Below are positions 28,871 through 37,349 of a stretch of DNA of 64,000 bases, in pieces. This stretch comes from Pelomonas sp966111775 (GTDB lineage Bacteria; Pseudomonadota; Gammaproteobacteria; Burkholderiales; Burkholderiaceae_C): the NCBI GenBank assembly GCA_966111775.1, contig CBHWBD010000004.1, positions 4,194 through 68,193 on the forward strand. The letters run 5' to 3'. The translations under genes and the position numbers were made by a program. Position 1 is the first letter of the stretch. Each line of letters opens with the position of its first letter. A model generated the notes under the pieces. The model ran no database searches, was not told where the DNA came from, and saw only the letters and a list, made by a program, of their open reading frames with translations.

Positions 28871-30384
28871 GCCAGCACCTTGGAGGCCGCACGCGGGCGG
28901 CCGGCGTGCAACAGGGCGCCACCGATCAAGGTGACGCCGATGGCAGCGGTCAGGGCCTGGGCGGCGCCGGAGAACTTGGCGGCGACGACGCAGGCTTCCC
29001 AGTTCGCCGCGATCAGCCAGGCGAGCAGGGCGCCGAGGGTCGCCAGCAAGCCGCCCGCCGTCAGCAGGCCGCGATGGGCTCCGTGCAGGTCCACGCCGGC
29101 AGCGATGTCCACGCGCTCGAAGCGGCCGTGGAACCACAGCCAGAACAGCCCGAGGCTGGTCAGGTGCATCAGGCCGGCGAAGACGAAGACCCATTGCTGG
29201 GTGCCGGTCCACTGCACGGCGAGTGCTGCCAGCAGCGCGATGAACATGCCGCCGATGCCGCCGGCCGTGGCGCCCAGGCCGATGACGGCGCCGGAGACCC
29301 GGGTCGGGAAGAGGTCGGTGGCCGAGGTCAGCAGATTGGCCGACCAAGCCTGGTGGCAGGCGGTTGCCAGCGTGATGAGGCCGACGCACAGCGCGAAGCT
29401 CTCGCTGTAGTAAGCCAGGATGGCGCCGGGCATGCAGGCCGCGGCGATGCCCATGGCCGTCATGCGGGCGCGGCCGACGGGCCAGCCGCGCTGGAGCAGC
29501 GTGCTCGACAGCCAGCCACCGGCGATGGAGCCGATGCTGGAGCCCAGATAGATCAGCGCGACGAGACCGGCACTCTTCAGCGGGTTCTGGCCGCGCTCGC
29601 GTTCCAGATAGGACGGCAGCCAGAACAGGAAGAACCACCAGACCGGATCGGTCAGCAGCTTGCCGATCAGAAAGGGCCAGATGGCCTTGAAGCGCAGCAG
29701 GGCGGTCCAGGGCAGCTTGATGGCGGCCTCCTGCGCCGGCTGGCCGGCGCGGATATGGGCCAGCTCCTGGGCCGACACGCCGCGATGCTGCTCCGGCGCG
29801 TTGAAGCCGTGTTCCCAGAACACCAGCCAGGCCAGGCCCGCGCCGCCGATGGCGACGAAGGCGAACTGCCAGCCGAAGTTGACGGCCAGCCACACGGTGA
29901 TGGGCGAGGCGATGACGCCCAGGGCCGTGCCCGAATTGAAGATGCCGGTGGCCAGGGCGCGCTCCTGCTGTGGGAACCACATGGCCACGGCCTTGATGGC
30001 GGCCGGGAAGTGGGCCGCCTCGGCCATGCCGAGCAGGAAGCGCACGACGACGAGGCCGATCACCGAAGCCACCACGCCGTGCAGGGCAGCGGCCGCCGAC
30101 CACAGCAGCAGGGCGGCTGCCAGGCTGCGTTTGACGCCGAAGCGGTCGATGGCTATGCCGATCAGCGGTGGGAAGGCGGCATAGGCAGCCGTGAAGGCGA
30201 AGGTGATCCAGCCGTAGTCGGCATCGGTCAGGGCCAGGCCGCCGGCCTCGAGGGGCTGCTGCAGGCTGGTCTTCAGCACCGACAGCGCATTGCGGTCGAC
30301 GTAGTTGATGGTGGTCGCGACGAACAGCAACGCACAGATGACCCAGCGCTGCCGGCCCAGCGACCTGGCGACCGAGCCGACCAT
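28861..30384 (-). CDS. MFS transporter, hexuronate (ExuT-like, ACS family) type
   Basis: 507 residues from the ATG at 30384. Anion:cation symporter (ACS) branch of the major facilitators: TTINYVDRNALSVL in segment 1, IDRFGVKRSLAAALLLWS, RFLLGMAEAAHFPAAIKAVA and FNSGTALGVIASP are the sequence pattern of ExuT/GudP-type carriers of glucuronate, galacturonate and related sugar acids. It is the first gene of the long minus-strand run and is divergent from the alpha-glucuronidase gene; both starts flank a LacI-type operator. (4-O-methyl)glucuronate or aldouronic acids released by GH67 action are the expected cargo. Confidence 0.87.
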   Translation of the reverse strand: MVGSVARSLGRQRWVICALLFVATTINYVDRNALSVLKTSLQQPLEAGGLALTDADYGWITFAFTAAYAAFPPLIGIAIDRFGVKRSLAAALLLWSAAAALHGVVASVIGLVVVRFLLGMAEAAHFPAAIKAVAMWFPQQERALATGIFNSGTALGVIASPITVWLAVNFGWQFAFVAIGGAGLAWLVFWEHGFNAPEQHRGVSAQELAHIRAGQPAQEAAIKLPWTALLRFKAIWPFLIGKLLTDPVWWFFLFWLPSYLERERGQNPLKSAGLVALIYLGSSIGSIAGGWLSSTLLQRGWPVGRARMTAMGIAAACMPGAILAYYSESFALCVGLITLATACHQAWSANLLTSATDLFPTRVSGAVIGLGATAGGIGGMFIALLAALAVQWTGTQQWVFVFAGLMHLTSLGLFWLWFHGRFERVDIAAGVDLHGAHRGLLTAGGLLATLGALLAWLIAANWEACVVAAKFSGAAQALTAAIGVTLIGGALLHAGRPRAASKVLACS

Positions 30385-30529
30385 CACGCGGCCTTGAACG
30401 CAGCCGCCCCGGGCGCGGTGGCGGGGGCGGAGGTCGCGGGAGCCGGGATGGCGAGGTCAGGGTTCAACGGGCTGTCTCCAGGGGCGTGGCGCTCGGTGGC
30501 GCCTCTTTTCGGACTTGCTACGGGCTCAA

Positions 30530-30544
30530 ATGTAGCGCTACCAT
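30530..30544. promoter_or_regulatory. LacI-type operator ATGTAGCGCTACCAT between divergent units
   Basis: A near-perfect palindrome centred on AGCGCT, 12 of 14 positions agreeing with TGGTAGCGCTACCA. It lies 78 bases before the GH67 ATG and 146 bases before the ExuT-like ATG on the other strand. The same GCGCTACC half-site recurs at 40246-40259 and 41142-41155. It closely resembles, from memory, the operator of Caulobacter xyl promoters. Confidence 0.7.
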
Positions 30545-30621
30545 TTTGCTTTGTGCAAGCGAGAAATCTCTAACATTCCCGCATTTCCGGGGTCTTGGCC
30601 AGCACGACAACAGGAGACAGG

Positions 30622-32739
30622 ATGAGGACTTGGGCCAAGAGCCTGGCGGCGGCGCTGCTGCTGGGGCTGGCATTGCTGCCGGCATGGGGCGCCGTGGAGG
30701 ACGGCTACGACCTGTGGCTGCGCTACCGTGACCTGCCCGCGGCGGTTCAGGCGCGGGTGCTGACCCAGGCGCGCAGCATCGTCACCGCGGAACCGACGTC
30801 GCCGACGCTGCAGTCGGCCGTGGACGAACTCAAGCGCGGCGTGGCGGGTTTGACGGGGCGGGAGCCGACGTCGTCGGACAAGCCGGTGGACGGGGCGCTG
30901 ATGCTGGTCACGCCCGCCCATGCGCCGGCGGGTATCGGGCTGCCTTGGACGGAGCTGGGCCGCGAGGGCTATGCGCTGCGCAGCGCGAAACTGGGCGGCC
31001 GTACCGTGACGCTGATCGCGGCCAACACCGACATCGGCCTGCTCTACGGCAGCTTTGCCTGGCTGCGCGCGGCCCGGACCGGCGCCGACCTCGCCAGGCT
31101 CGACCAGCGCTCGGCACCCCAGGTCGACCTGCGCCTGCTCAACCACTGGGACAACCTGGACCGCAGCGTCGAGCGCGGCTATGCCGGCGCGTCGATCTGG
31201 GACTGGTGGAAGCTGCCCGACCTCCGCGACGCCCGCTACGTCGACTACGCCCGGGCCAATGCGTCGCTGGGCATCAACGCCACGGTGCTGAACAACGTCA
31301 ATGCCAAGGCCGATTCGCTGACGGCGCCCTTCATCGCCAAGGCCGCGGCGCTGGCCGAGGTGTTCCGGCCCTATGGCATCAAGGTCTGGCTGTCGGCGCG
31401 CTTCTCGTCGCCGGTGGAGCTGGGCGGGCTGAAGACGGCCGACCCGCTGGATCCGGCCGTGCGCGCCTGGTGGAAGGCCAAGGCGGACGAGATCTACCGG
31501 GCCATCCCGGACTTCGGCGGCTTCCTCGTCAAGGCCAATTCCGAAGGCCAGCCAGGCCCGCAGGACTATGGCCGCAACCATGCCGACGGCGCCAACATGC
31601 TGGCCGAGGCGCTGTCGCCGCATGGCGGCCTCGTGATGTGGCGGGCCTTTGTCTACGCGCCTGACACCAGCGATCGCGCAAGCCAAGGCTACGCGGAGTT
31701 CCAGCCGTTGGACGGCAAGTTCGCACCCAACGTCATCGTCCAGGTCAAGAACGGCGCCATCGATTTCCAGCCCCGCGAGCCTTTCCACCCGCTGTTCGGC
31801 GCCATGCCCAGGACGCCGCTGGCGCTGGAGCTGCAGATCACCAAGGAATACCTCGGCTTCTCGACCCATCTCGTCTACCTCGGGCCGCTGTTCGAGGAGG
31901 TGCTGCGCACCAGGCCCGATGACAAGACGGTGGCCCAGCTCGTCAAGGCGATGGCGGGCGTGGCCAATATCGGTAGCGACCGCAACTGGAGCGGCTCGCA
32001 TTTCGACCAAGCCAACTGGTATGCCTTCGGCCGCATGGCCTGGGGCCCGAACCTGGCCGCAGACGCCGTGGCGCGCGAATGGGTGCAGCAGACCTTCACG
32101 ACCACGCCGCATGCCGTGGACAGCATCGTGTCGATGATGACCGCCTCGCGCGAGGCGGTGGTCGACTACATGACGCCGCTGGGGTTGCACCATCTGATGG
32201 GCACTGGCCACCACCACGGCCCGGCGCCCTGGGTCGACAACCTCGAGCGGGCCGACTGGAACCCGGTCTATTTCCACCGCGCCGGCCGTGACGGCATCGG
32301 CTTCGACCGCAGCCCGCGCGGCAGCCATGCGATAGCCCAGTACCCGCCCGAGTGGGCGGCGCGCCTGGCCCGGCCGGAAACGACACCCGAAGCCTGGCTG
32401 CTGTGGTTTCATCATCTGCCCTGGGACTACAGAACTGCCTCCGGTCGCACGCTGTGGGCCGAGCTGGTGGCCCACTACGACCGCGGCGTTGCCAGCGTGG
32501 TCGCCATGCGCTCGCAATGGGATGCGTTGAAGCCCGACATCGACGCGCGCCGCCACGCCGAGGTCGCTGCCTATCTCGCCGTGCAGCAGAGCGAAGCCCG
32601 CTGGTGGCGTGACGCTTGCCTGGCCTATTTCCAATCTGTCTCGGGCCTGCCACTGCCGGCAGGCACTCAGCCCCCGGCGCGCTCGCTGGAGGAGTACAAA
32701 GCCTTGCGCTTCCCCTTCGCCCCGGGCCGGGGAGGTTGA
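30622..32739 (+). CDS. aguA: GH67 alpha-glucuronidase, exported
   Basis: 705 residues from the ATG at 30622 (GGAGACAGG just upstream), with a signal peptide of about 23 residues. It removes 4-O-methyl-D-glucuronic acid from the non-reducing end of xylo-oligosaccharides. Family GH67 active site: general acid Glu308 in KANSEGQPGP, and the catalytic pair Asp381 in VKNGAIDFQPREPFHP and Glu409 in LELQITKEYLG; the NHWDNLDRSVERGYAG segment is also characteristic. GH67 enzymes are commonly cytoplasmic or periplasmic; the signal here favours the periplasm. The gene is divergent from the hexuronate carrier and heads a unit with a LacI regulator, uronate dehydrogenase and lactonase. Confidence 0.96.
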   Translation: MRTWAKSLAAALLLGLALLPAWGAVEDGYDLWLRYRDLPAAVQARVLTQARSIVTAEPTSPTLQSAVDELKRGVAGLTGREPTSSDKPVDGALMLVTPAHAPAGIGLPWTELGREGYALRSAKLGGRTVTLIAANTDIGLLYGSFAWLRAARTGADLARLDQRSAPQVDLRLLNHWDNLDRSVERGYAGASIWDWWKLPDLRDARYVDYARANASLGINATVLNNVNAKADSLTAPFIAKAAALAEVFRPYGIKVWLSARFSSPVELGGLKTADPLDPAVRAWWKAKADEIYRAIPDFGGFLVKANSEGQPGPQDYGRNHADGANMLAEALSPHGGLVMWRAFVYAPDTSDRASQGYAEFQPLDGKFAPNVIVQVKNGAIDFQPREPFHPLFGAMPRTPLALELQITKEYLGFSTHLVYLGPLFEEVLRTRPDDKTVAQLVKAMAGVANIGSDRNWSGSHFDQANWYAFGRMAWGPNLAADAVAREWVQQTFTTTPHAVDSIVSMMTASREAVVDYMTPLGLHHLMGTGHHHGPAPWVDNLERADWNPVYFHRAGRDGIGFDRSPRGSHAIAQYPPEWAARLARPETTPEAWLLWFHHLPWDYRTASGRTLWAELVAHYDRGVASVVAMRSQWDALKPDIDARRHAEVAAYLAVQQSEARWWRDACLAYFQSVSGLPLPAGTQPPARSLEEYKALRFPFAPGRGG

Positions 32740-32786
32740 CGAAATATGATTGCGCAAACAGCCCCACCATCATTCGAGGGAACCCT

Positions 32787-33866
32787 TTGAAGCCATCCGC
32801 ACGTGCTGGACGCAGCACCAAGGTCGCCACCATCGCCGACGTGGCCCAGCTTGCCGGGGTGTCGCCGATGACGGTTTCGCGGGTCATCAACGGCGAGCAG
32901 AACGTGAGGCCCGGCACGCGCGAGAAGGTGCAGGCCGCCGTCGCCGAGCTGAACTACGTGCCCAACCAGGCCGCCCGCCACCTGGCCGGTTCGGAGCCCA
33001 TCCGCATCGGCATGCTTTACATCGACCCGACGGCCGGCTACCTCAACGAGTTCCTCATCGGCCTGCTGAACAAGGCCAGCCTGCGCCATGTGCAGCTCAT
33101 CGTGCAGCGCTGCGAAGCCGCGCGCGAGGGCGAGGAAAAGCCGGTGGCCGAGATGATTGCCAACGGCATCGATGGCCTCATCCTGCCGCCGCCCTTCTGC
33201 GATTCCCAGCCCCTGCTCAAGCTGGTCGCCGAGACCGACACGCCCTCGGTCGTCGTCTCCGCCGGCCAGCCGCCCGACGATGTCTGCGCCGTCGGCATCG
33301 ACGACTACCAGGCCGCCTACGAGATGACGCGCCATCTGCTCAACCTCGGCCACCACCGCCTGGGCTTCATCATCGGCGACCCCTACCAGAGCAGCAGCTC
33401 GCGCCGCCTGGCCGGCTTTCACGCCGCGATGACCGATGCCGGTCTGAACATCGCCGAGGAAGAGGTCGTCGCCCAGGGCATGTTCACCTACCGCTCGGGC
33501 CTGGACGCCGCCGAGTTCCTGCTGTCGCAGGAGCAGCGGCCGACGGCCATCTTCGCCAGCAACGACGACATGGCCGCCGCCACCGTCGCCATCGCCCACC
33601 GCATGGGCCTGGACGTGCCCAGTGACCTGACCGTCGTCGGGTTCGACGATGCGCCGCTGGCCACGACGATCTGGCCCGAACTCACCACCGTGCGCCAGCC
33701 CATCATGGAGATGGCCGGCGCGGCGGTGGACCTGCTGGTGCGCCACATCAAGGCGCGCCGCACCGGAGAGCCTCTGCCCTGCGAGCATGAGCTCAAGGAT
33801 TTCGAACTGGTCCGACGCCAGTCCGACGCGGCCCCGCGGCTGCGCCCCCCATTGCGCAAAGCATGA
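32787..33866 (+). CDS. LacI-family regulator of the glucuronoxylan locus
   Basis: 359 residues if read from the TTG at 32787, chosen because GAGGG lies six bases upstream and the next codons give a normal short LacI N-terminus. The frame is open further upstream. Helix-turn-helix: IADVAQLAGVSPMTVSRVIN, hinge PNQAARHLAG. The effector domain has GMLYIDPTAGYLNEFLIGLL, NGIDGLILPPP, HHRLGFIIGDP and VVGFDDAPLA. It lies 47 bases after aguA and 28 bases before the uronate dehydrogenase gene, so it is likely to be the local regulator that binds the GCGCTACC-type operators, with a uronate or xylose derivative as inducer. Which of the three regulators in the locus binds which site is inference. Confidence 0.9.
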   Translation: MKPSARAGRSTKVATIADVAQLAGVSPMTVSRVINGEQNVRPGTREKVQAAVAELNYVPNQAARHLAGSEPIRIGMLYIDPTAGYLNEFLIGLLNKASLRHVQLIVQRCEAAREGEEKPVAEMIANGIDGLILPPPFCDSQPLLKLVAETDTPSVVVSAGQPPDDVCAVGIDDYQAAYEMTRHLLNLGHHRLGFIIGDPYQSSSSRRLAGFHAAMTDAGLNIAEEEVVAQGMFTYRSGLDAAEFLLSQEQRPTAIFASNDDMAAATVAIAHRMGLDVPSDLTVVGFDDAPLATTIWPELTTVRQPIMEMAGAAVDLLVRHIKARRTGEPLPCEHELKDFELVRRQSDAAPRLRPPLRKA

Positions 33867-33894
33867 CCCCCGGCCCCGCGTGGGCCGTTTTTGC

Positions 33895-34725
33895 ATGACG
33901 CCACTTTCCGCCCCCCGCTTCAAGCGCCTGCTGCTGACCGGCGCCGCCGGCAATCTCGGCCGCGTGCTGCGCCCGCGCATGAAGGCCTACTGCGACGTGC
34001 TGCGCCTGTCCGACCTCGCGGCCCTGGACCCGGCCGGCGACGGCGAAGAGGTGGTGCAGGCCCCGCTCGAAGACCTGGCCGCGATGCAGTCCCTGCTGAA
34101 GGACGTCGACGCCGTGCTGCACTTCGGCGGCGTCTCCATCGAGAAGCCCTTCGATGTCGTGCTGCCGGCCAATATCGTCGGCGCCTACAACGTCTACGAG
34201 GCGGCCCGCCAGCGTGGCGTCAAGCGCATCGTCTTCGCCAGCTCCAACCACGTCACCGGCTTCTACAGCCAGGGCGAGACGCTGACGCCGCAGGCGGCGC
34301 CGCGGCCCGACAGCTATTACGGCCTGTCCAAGGCCTTCGGCGAAAACCTGGCCCAGTTCTATTTCGACCGCTACGGCCTGGAGACGGTGTCGGTGCGCAT
34401 CGGCTCGAGCTGGCCGGTGCCGACCGACCGGCGCATGTTGTCGAGCTGGTTGAGCTTCGACGACCTCGAGCGCCTGCTGGTCGCTGCGCTGAGCGCGCCC
34501 GTCGTCGGCCACAGCATCATCTACGGCATGAGCGACAACCGCTCGGTGTGGTGGGACAACAGCGCTTCCAAGCACATTGGCTTCAGGCCCCAGGACAGCT
34601 CCGAGCCCTGGCGCGCCCAGGTCGAAGCGGCCCAGCCCCATGTCGACCCGAGCAAACCTGAAGTGCGCTGCCAGGGTGGCCAGTTCGTGACCCTCGGTCC
34701 CTTCGAAAAAGATCCCGAAGCATGA
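33895..34725 (+). CDS. udh: Uronate dehydrogenase (NAD-dependent, SDR family)
   Basis: 276 residues from the ATG at 33895. Extended short-chain dehydrogenase fold: the nucleotide-binding LLLTGAAGNLG (Gly16-Gly22), ASSNHVTGFYS with the catalytic Ser region, and Tyr142-x3-Lys146 in YYGLSKAFGE. The sequence DSYYGLSKAFGENLAQFYFD together with VRIGSSWPVPTDRRMLSSWL is the pattern of bacterial uronate dehydrogenases, which oxidise glucuronate or galacturonate at C1 to the aldaro-1,5-lactone. The gene overlaps the lactonase gene by four bases, so the next enzyme opens the lactone. It thereby handles the uronic acid cut off by GH67. Confidence 0.88.
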   Translation: MTPLSAPRFKRLLLTGAAGNLGRVLRPRMKAYCDVLRLSDLAALDPAGDGEEVVQAPLEDLAAMQSLLKDVDAVLHFGGVSIEKPFDVVLPANIVGAYNVYEAARQRGVKRIVFASSNHVTGFYSQGETLTPQAAPRPDSYYGLSKAFGENLAQFYFDRYGLETVSVRIGSSWPVPTDRRMLSSWLSFDDLERLLVAALSAPVVGHSIIYGMSDNRSVWWDNSASKHIGFRPQDSSEPWRAQVEAAQPHVDPSKPEVRCQGGQFVTLGPFEKDPEA

Positions 34726-35684
34726 AGATCGCCTTCACGCCGAATGCGCGCCGGCCCGACCCGGCCATCGAGGTGCTGGACGAAGCCTTTTTGCCGCTGC
34801 GCCTGTTCGCCGCCGGCGTCGAGCAGCTCGCCACCGGCCTGGCCTGGGCCGAGGGGCCGGTGTGGTTCGGCGACGGCCGCTATCTGCTGGTCTCCGACAT
34901 TCCCAGCAACCGCATCCTGCGCTGGGACGAGACGACGGGTGCCGTCAGCGACTTTCGCAACCCCAGCAACAACGCCAACGGCCATGTGCGCGACCTGCAA
35001 GGCCGGCTCGTCAGCTGCGAGCACCTGACGCGGCGCATCACCCGCACCGAATACGACGGCCGCATCACGGTGCTGGCCGATCGCTATCAGGGCAAGCGCC
35101 TGAACTCGCCCAACGACATCACCTGCGCCGCGGACGGCAGCCTGTGGTTCAGCGACCCGCTGTTCGGCATCCTGAGCGACTTCGAGGGCGAGAAGGCCGA
35201 GCCCGAGCTGGCCCAGGGGGTCTACCGCATCGACGGAATGACGGGCGAACTCGGCCTGCAGCTCGACGACCTCAACGGCCCCAACGGCCTGGCCTTCAGC
35301 CCCGACGGCAAGGTCCTCTACGTCATCGAGAGCCGCGCCAGGCCGCATCGCTGCATCTGGGCCTATGACGTCGACGGCGCGCGCCTGAGAAACAAGCGCC
35401 TCCTCATCGATGCCGGCGGCCCGGGCGCCTTCGACGGCATGGCCGTCGACGTGCAGGGCAATCTCTGGTGTGGCTTCGGCAGCGACGGCAGCGCGGGCGC
35501 GGATGCGTCCCGGCTCGATGGTGTGAAGGTCTACGACGCCACCGGCAAGCCGCTGGCTCACATCCACCTTCCCGAGCGCTGCGCCAACCTCTGCTTCGGC
35601 GGCGCCAAGGGCAACCGCCTCTTCATGGCGAGCACGCATTCGCTGTACGCGCTGTATGTGAACACGCGCGGCGCGGTGGCCTAG
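34722..35684 (+). CDS. SMP-30/gluconolactonase-family sugar lactonase
   Basis: 320 residues, six-bladed beta-propeller of the SMP-30/gluconolactonase/LRE family, cytoplasmic. The metal-binding residues are visible in GLAWAEGPVWF (Glu), LNSPNDITC and LNGPNGLAFS (Asn), and GAFDGMAVDVQGNLWC (Asp). The family hydrolyses sugar-acid lactones with a divalent metal. The ATGA overlap with uronate dehydrogenase points to glucaro- or galactarolactone as substrate. A role as xylonolactonase for the Weimberg-type genes at 37-40 kb is an alternative, because those genes have no other lactonase in view. The two activities could coexist in one enzyme. Confidence 0.88.
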   Translation: MKIAFTPNARRPDPAIEVLDEAFLPLRLFAAGVEQLATGLAWAEGPVWFGDGRYLLVSDIPSNRILRWDETTGAVSDFRNPSNNANGHVRDLQGRLVSCEHLTRRITRTEYDGRITVLADRYQGKRLNSPNDITCAADGSLWFSDPLFGILSDFEGEKAEPELAQGVYRIDGMTGELGLQLDDLNGPNGLAFSPDGKVLYVIESRARPHRCIWAYDVDGARLRNKRLLIDAGGPGAFDGMAVDVQGNLWCGFGSDGSAGADASRLDGVKVYDATGKPLAHIHLPERCANLCFGGAKGNRLFMASTHSLYALYVNTRGAVA

Positions 35685-35701
35685 CCAGACGAGGAGGGCG
35701 C

Positions 35702-36286
35702 TTGGGAGTCTGCTTTTGCGCCTACACACTGAGCGACGCCAACATCGAGCGCTTGCTGGCCGACCCGCCCCTGATCTGGAAGGTGGTCGACACCGAGGAT
35801 GACAGCGCCTATCTGGCCGAGTTGCAAAAGCAATCCAAGGTCTCGTGGCTGGCCAAGCTGCTGGGCAGGGCGCCACCTGCCGTGGAAGCCCCGGGCCTGG
35901 ACCTCACCGAGCACGAACTGAGGCCGGTCGATCTGGACAAGTCCTGGGACTGTTTGAGAGTCTGCCTGGAGGCCTGCGCTCCCGACGCGCCCAGCTTCTT
36001 TGAAGGCCGCGGGCAGGTCGGCCGCATCGAGGTCGGCTACGGCCCGGCGCTCTATGTGCGCAGCGCCGAGATGGCCCGCATCGCCGAGGCCTACGCCGGC
36101 GTCAGCGAAGCGCAGTTGCTGGCCGCCTATCGCTCGCTGGACCTGGGCGATGTCTACCCCAAAGGACTGTGGACGAGGCGTGACGAAGACACCCAGGCCT
36201 ATCTCACCGAGAACATGGCGGAGCTGCAGGCCTTTGTGCAGCACGCCCAGGCGCATGCGCTGGGCGCCATTCTGCAGTTCACCTAG
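35702..36286 (+). CDS. DUF1877 (YfbM-like) protein
   Basis: 194 residues if started at the TTG at 35702, which directly follows a strong GAGGAGGG ribosome-binding site. The protein has the DUF1877/YfbM pattern: an N-terminal MG-(V)-CFCAYTLSDANIERLL, a central conserved GRIEVGYGPALYVRSAEMARIAEAYAG, and YPKGLWTRRDEDTQAYLTEN near the C-terminus. YfbM of E. coli has a solved fold but no assigned function that I know of. It follows the lactonase gene by 17 bases and could ride on the same transcript, without an obvious link to sugar metabolism. It converges with the pirin gene, overlapping by eight bases. Confidence 0.75.
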   Translation: MGVCFCAYTLSDANIERLLADPPLIWKVVDTEDDSAYLAELQKQSKVSWLAKLLGRAPPAVEAPGLDLTEHELRPVDLDKSWDCLRVCLEACAPDAPSFFEGRGQVGRIEVGYGPALYVRSAEMARIAEAYAGVSEAQLLAAYRSLDLGDVYPKGLWTRRDEDTQAYLTENMAELQAFVQHAQAHALGAILQFT

Positions 36287-37322
36287 GCCGCTCCGTCCTG
36301 CCATCGGCATGCCGGGCGAAGCGATCATCGCCTTCGCCGTGCACCGGTGCCGAATCGGTCCAGGGCCAGCCGCCGAACTGGGTGCGTTGGTAGTCGCTGA
36401 AGGCCTGCCGCAGCTCCTGCTCGGTGTTCATCACGAAGGGGCCGTATTGCGCCACCGGTTCGCCGATGGGGCGGCCCTGCAGCATCAGCAGCTCGGCGAC
36501 CTCGCCGCCGTTGACCAGGGTGATGGCGGCACGGGCATCGACCTCGATGGCCGACTTCACCGCCACGGGCTGGCCGTCGATGCTGATCCGCGCGCCGGCG
36601 AAGAAATAGAGCTTGCGCCGTGTGCCGTCGCCGTCAGCCGCGGGCAACACCCATTGCGCGCCAGGCTCCAGCCGCAGGGTCCACATGGCGAGGTCGGCAT
36701 CCAGGCGCGAGGCCCAGGAGTCCGGCGGCGGCGCGAGCGGCTTCATGGCCTGGCCGTCGACAGCGAGGTCGCCGGCGATGCAGACGACGTCGGTGGCCCG
36801 CCCCCCGTCATCGACGAAGCGGTGCCGCGGAATGTCTTCAGACCAGAACATCGTGAAGTGCGGCTCGACCATCTTGCTGTCGGCCGGCAGGTTGAGCCAG
36901 ATCTGGAACAGCTCGAGGGGGTTGGGCTTGTCGATGTGCAGCAGCGGGAACATCTCCGCATGCACGATGCCCTTGCCGGCGGTCAGCCACTGCACGTCGC
37001 CGCCGCCGAAGCGCGCGCCGGCGCCCAGCGAGTCGGAATGATCGATGCGGCCCTGGCGCACGATGGTCACGGTCTCGAAGCCGCGATGCGGGTGGGCGGG
37101 GAAGCCGGGCACCTGCTGGCCGTGATACATGCTCCAGCCGTCCTTGCCCGAAAAGTCAGAGCCTATCTGCCGGCCCTGCAGCAGCGCCGCATCCGGCCCA
37201 TGGCGGCCGTTGCCGCGCGGGTAGGCGTCATCGTGGTGGACGCAGAACAGGAAGGGGTCGAGGGTCTCCCAGGGCATGCCGAGGGGGGTGATGGCGACGA
37301 TGGAAGCAGGCAAGGCGGTCAT
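36279..37322 (-). CDS. Pirin-family bicupin protein
   Basis: 347 residues, longer than the usual 230-290. The N-terminal cupin carries the metal site: two histidines in PAHPHRGFETVTIV and the His/Glu pair in GIVHAEMF. The pirin core LFQIWLNLP follows, and the C-terminal cupin ends with QYGPFVMNTEQELRQAFSDY. Bacterial pirins are iron proteins with reported quercetinase or regulatory roles; the real substrate is rarely known. It lies 27 bases downstream of the xylonate-dehydratase-like gene on the same strand, so it is likely part of that transcript. A direct role in sugar-acid oxidation is not supported by sequence. Confidence 0.88.
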   Translation of the reverse strand: MTALPASIVAITPLGMPWETLDPFLFCVHHDDAYPRGNGRHGPDAALLQGRQIGSDFSGKDGWSMYHGQQVPGFPAHPHRGFETVTIVRQGRIDHSDSLGAGARFGGGDVQWLTAGKGIVHAEMFPLLHIDKPNPLELFQIWLNLPADSKMVEPHFTMFWSEDIPRHRFVDDGGRATDVVCIAGDLAVDGQAMKPLAPPPDSWASRLDADLAMWTLRLEPGAQWVLPAADGDGTRRKLYFFAGARISIDGQPVAVKSAIEVDARAAITLVNGGEVAELLMLQGRPIGEPVAQYGPFVMNTEQELRQAFSDYQRTQFGGWPWTDSAPVHGEGDDRFARHADGRTERPR

Positions 37323-37349
37323 GGCGCGATTCTGGGCGACGGCGCGGCC

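Noticed and set aside
25985..29410. A 1141-codon plus-strand frame across GH43, ROK and MFS genes
   Set aside because: It runs antisense to three well-recognised genes, and the translated composition is not protein-like.
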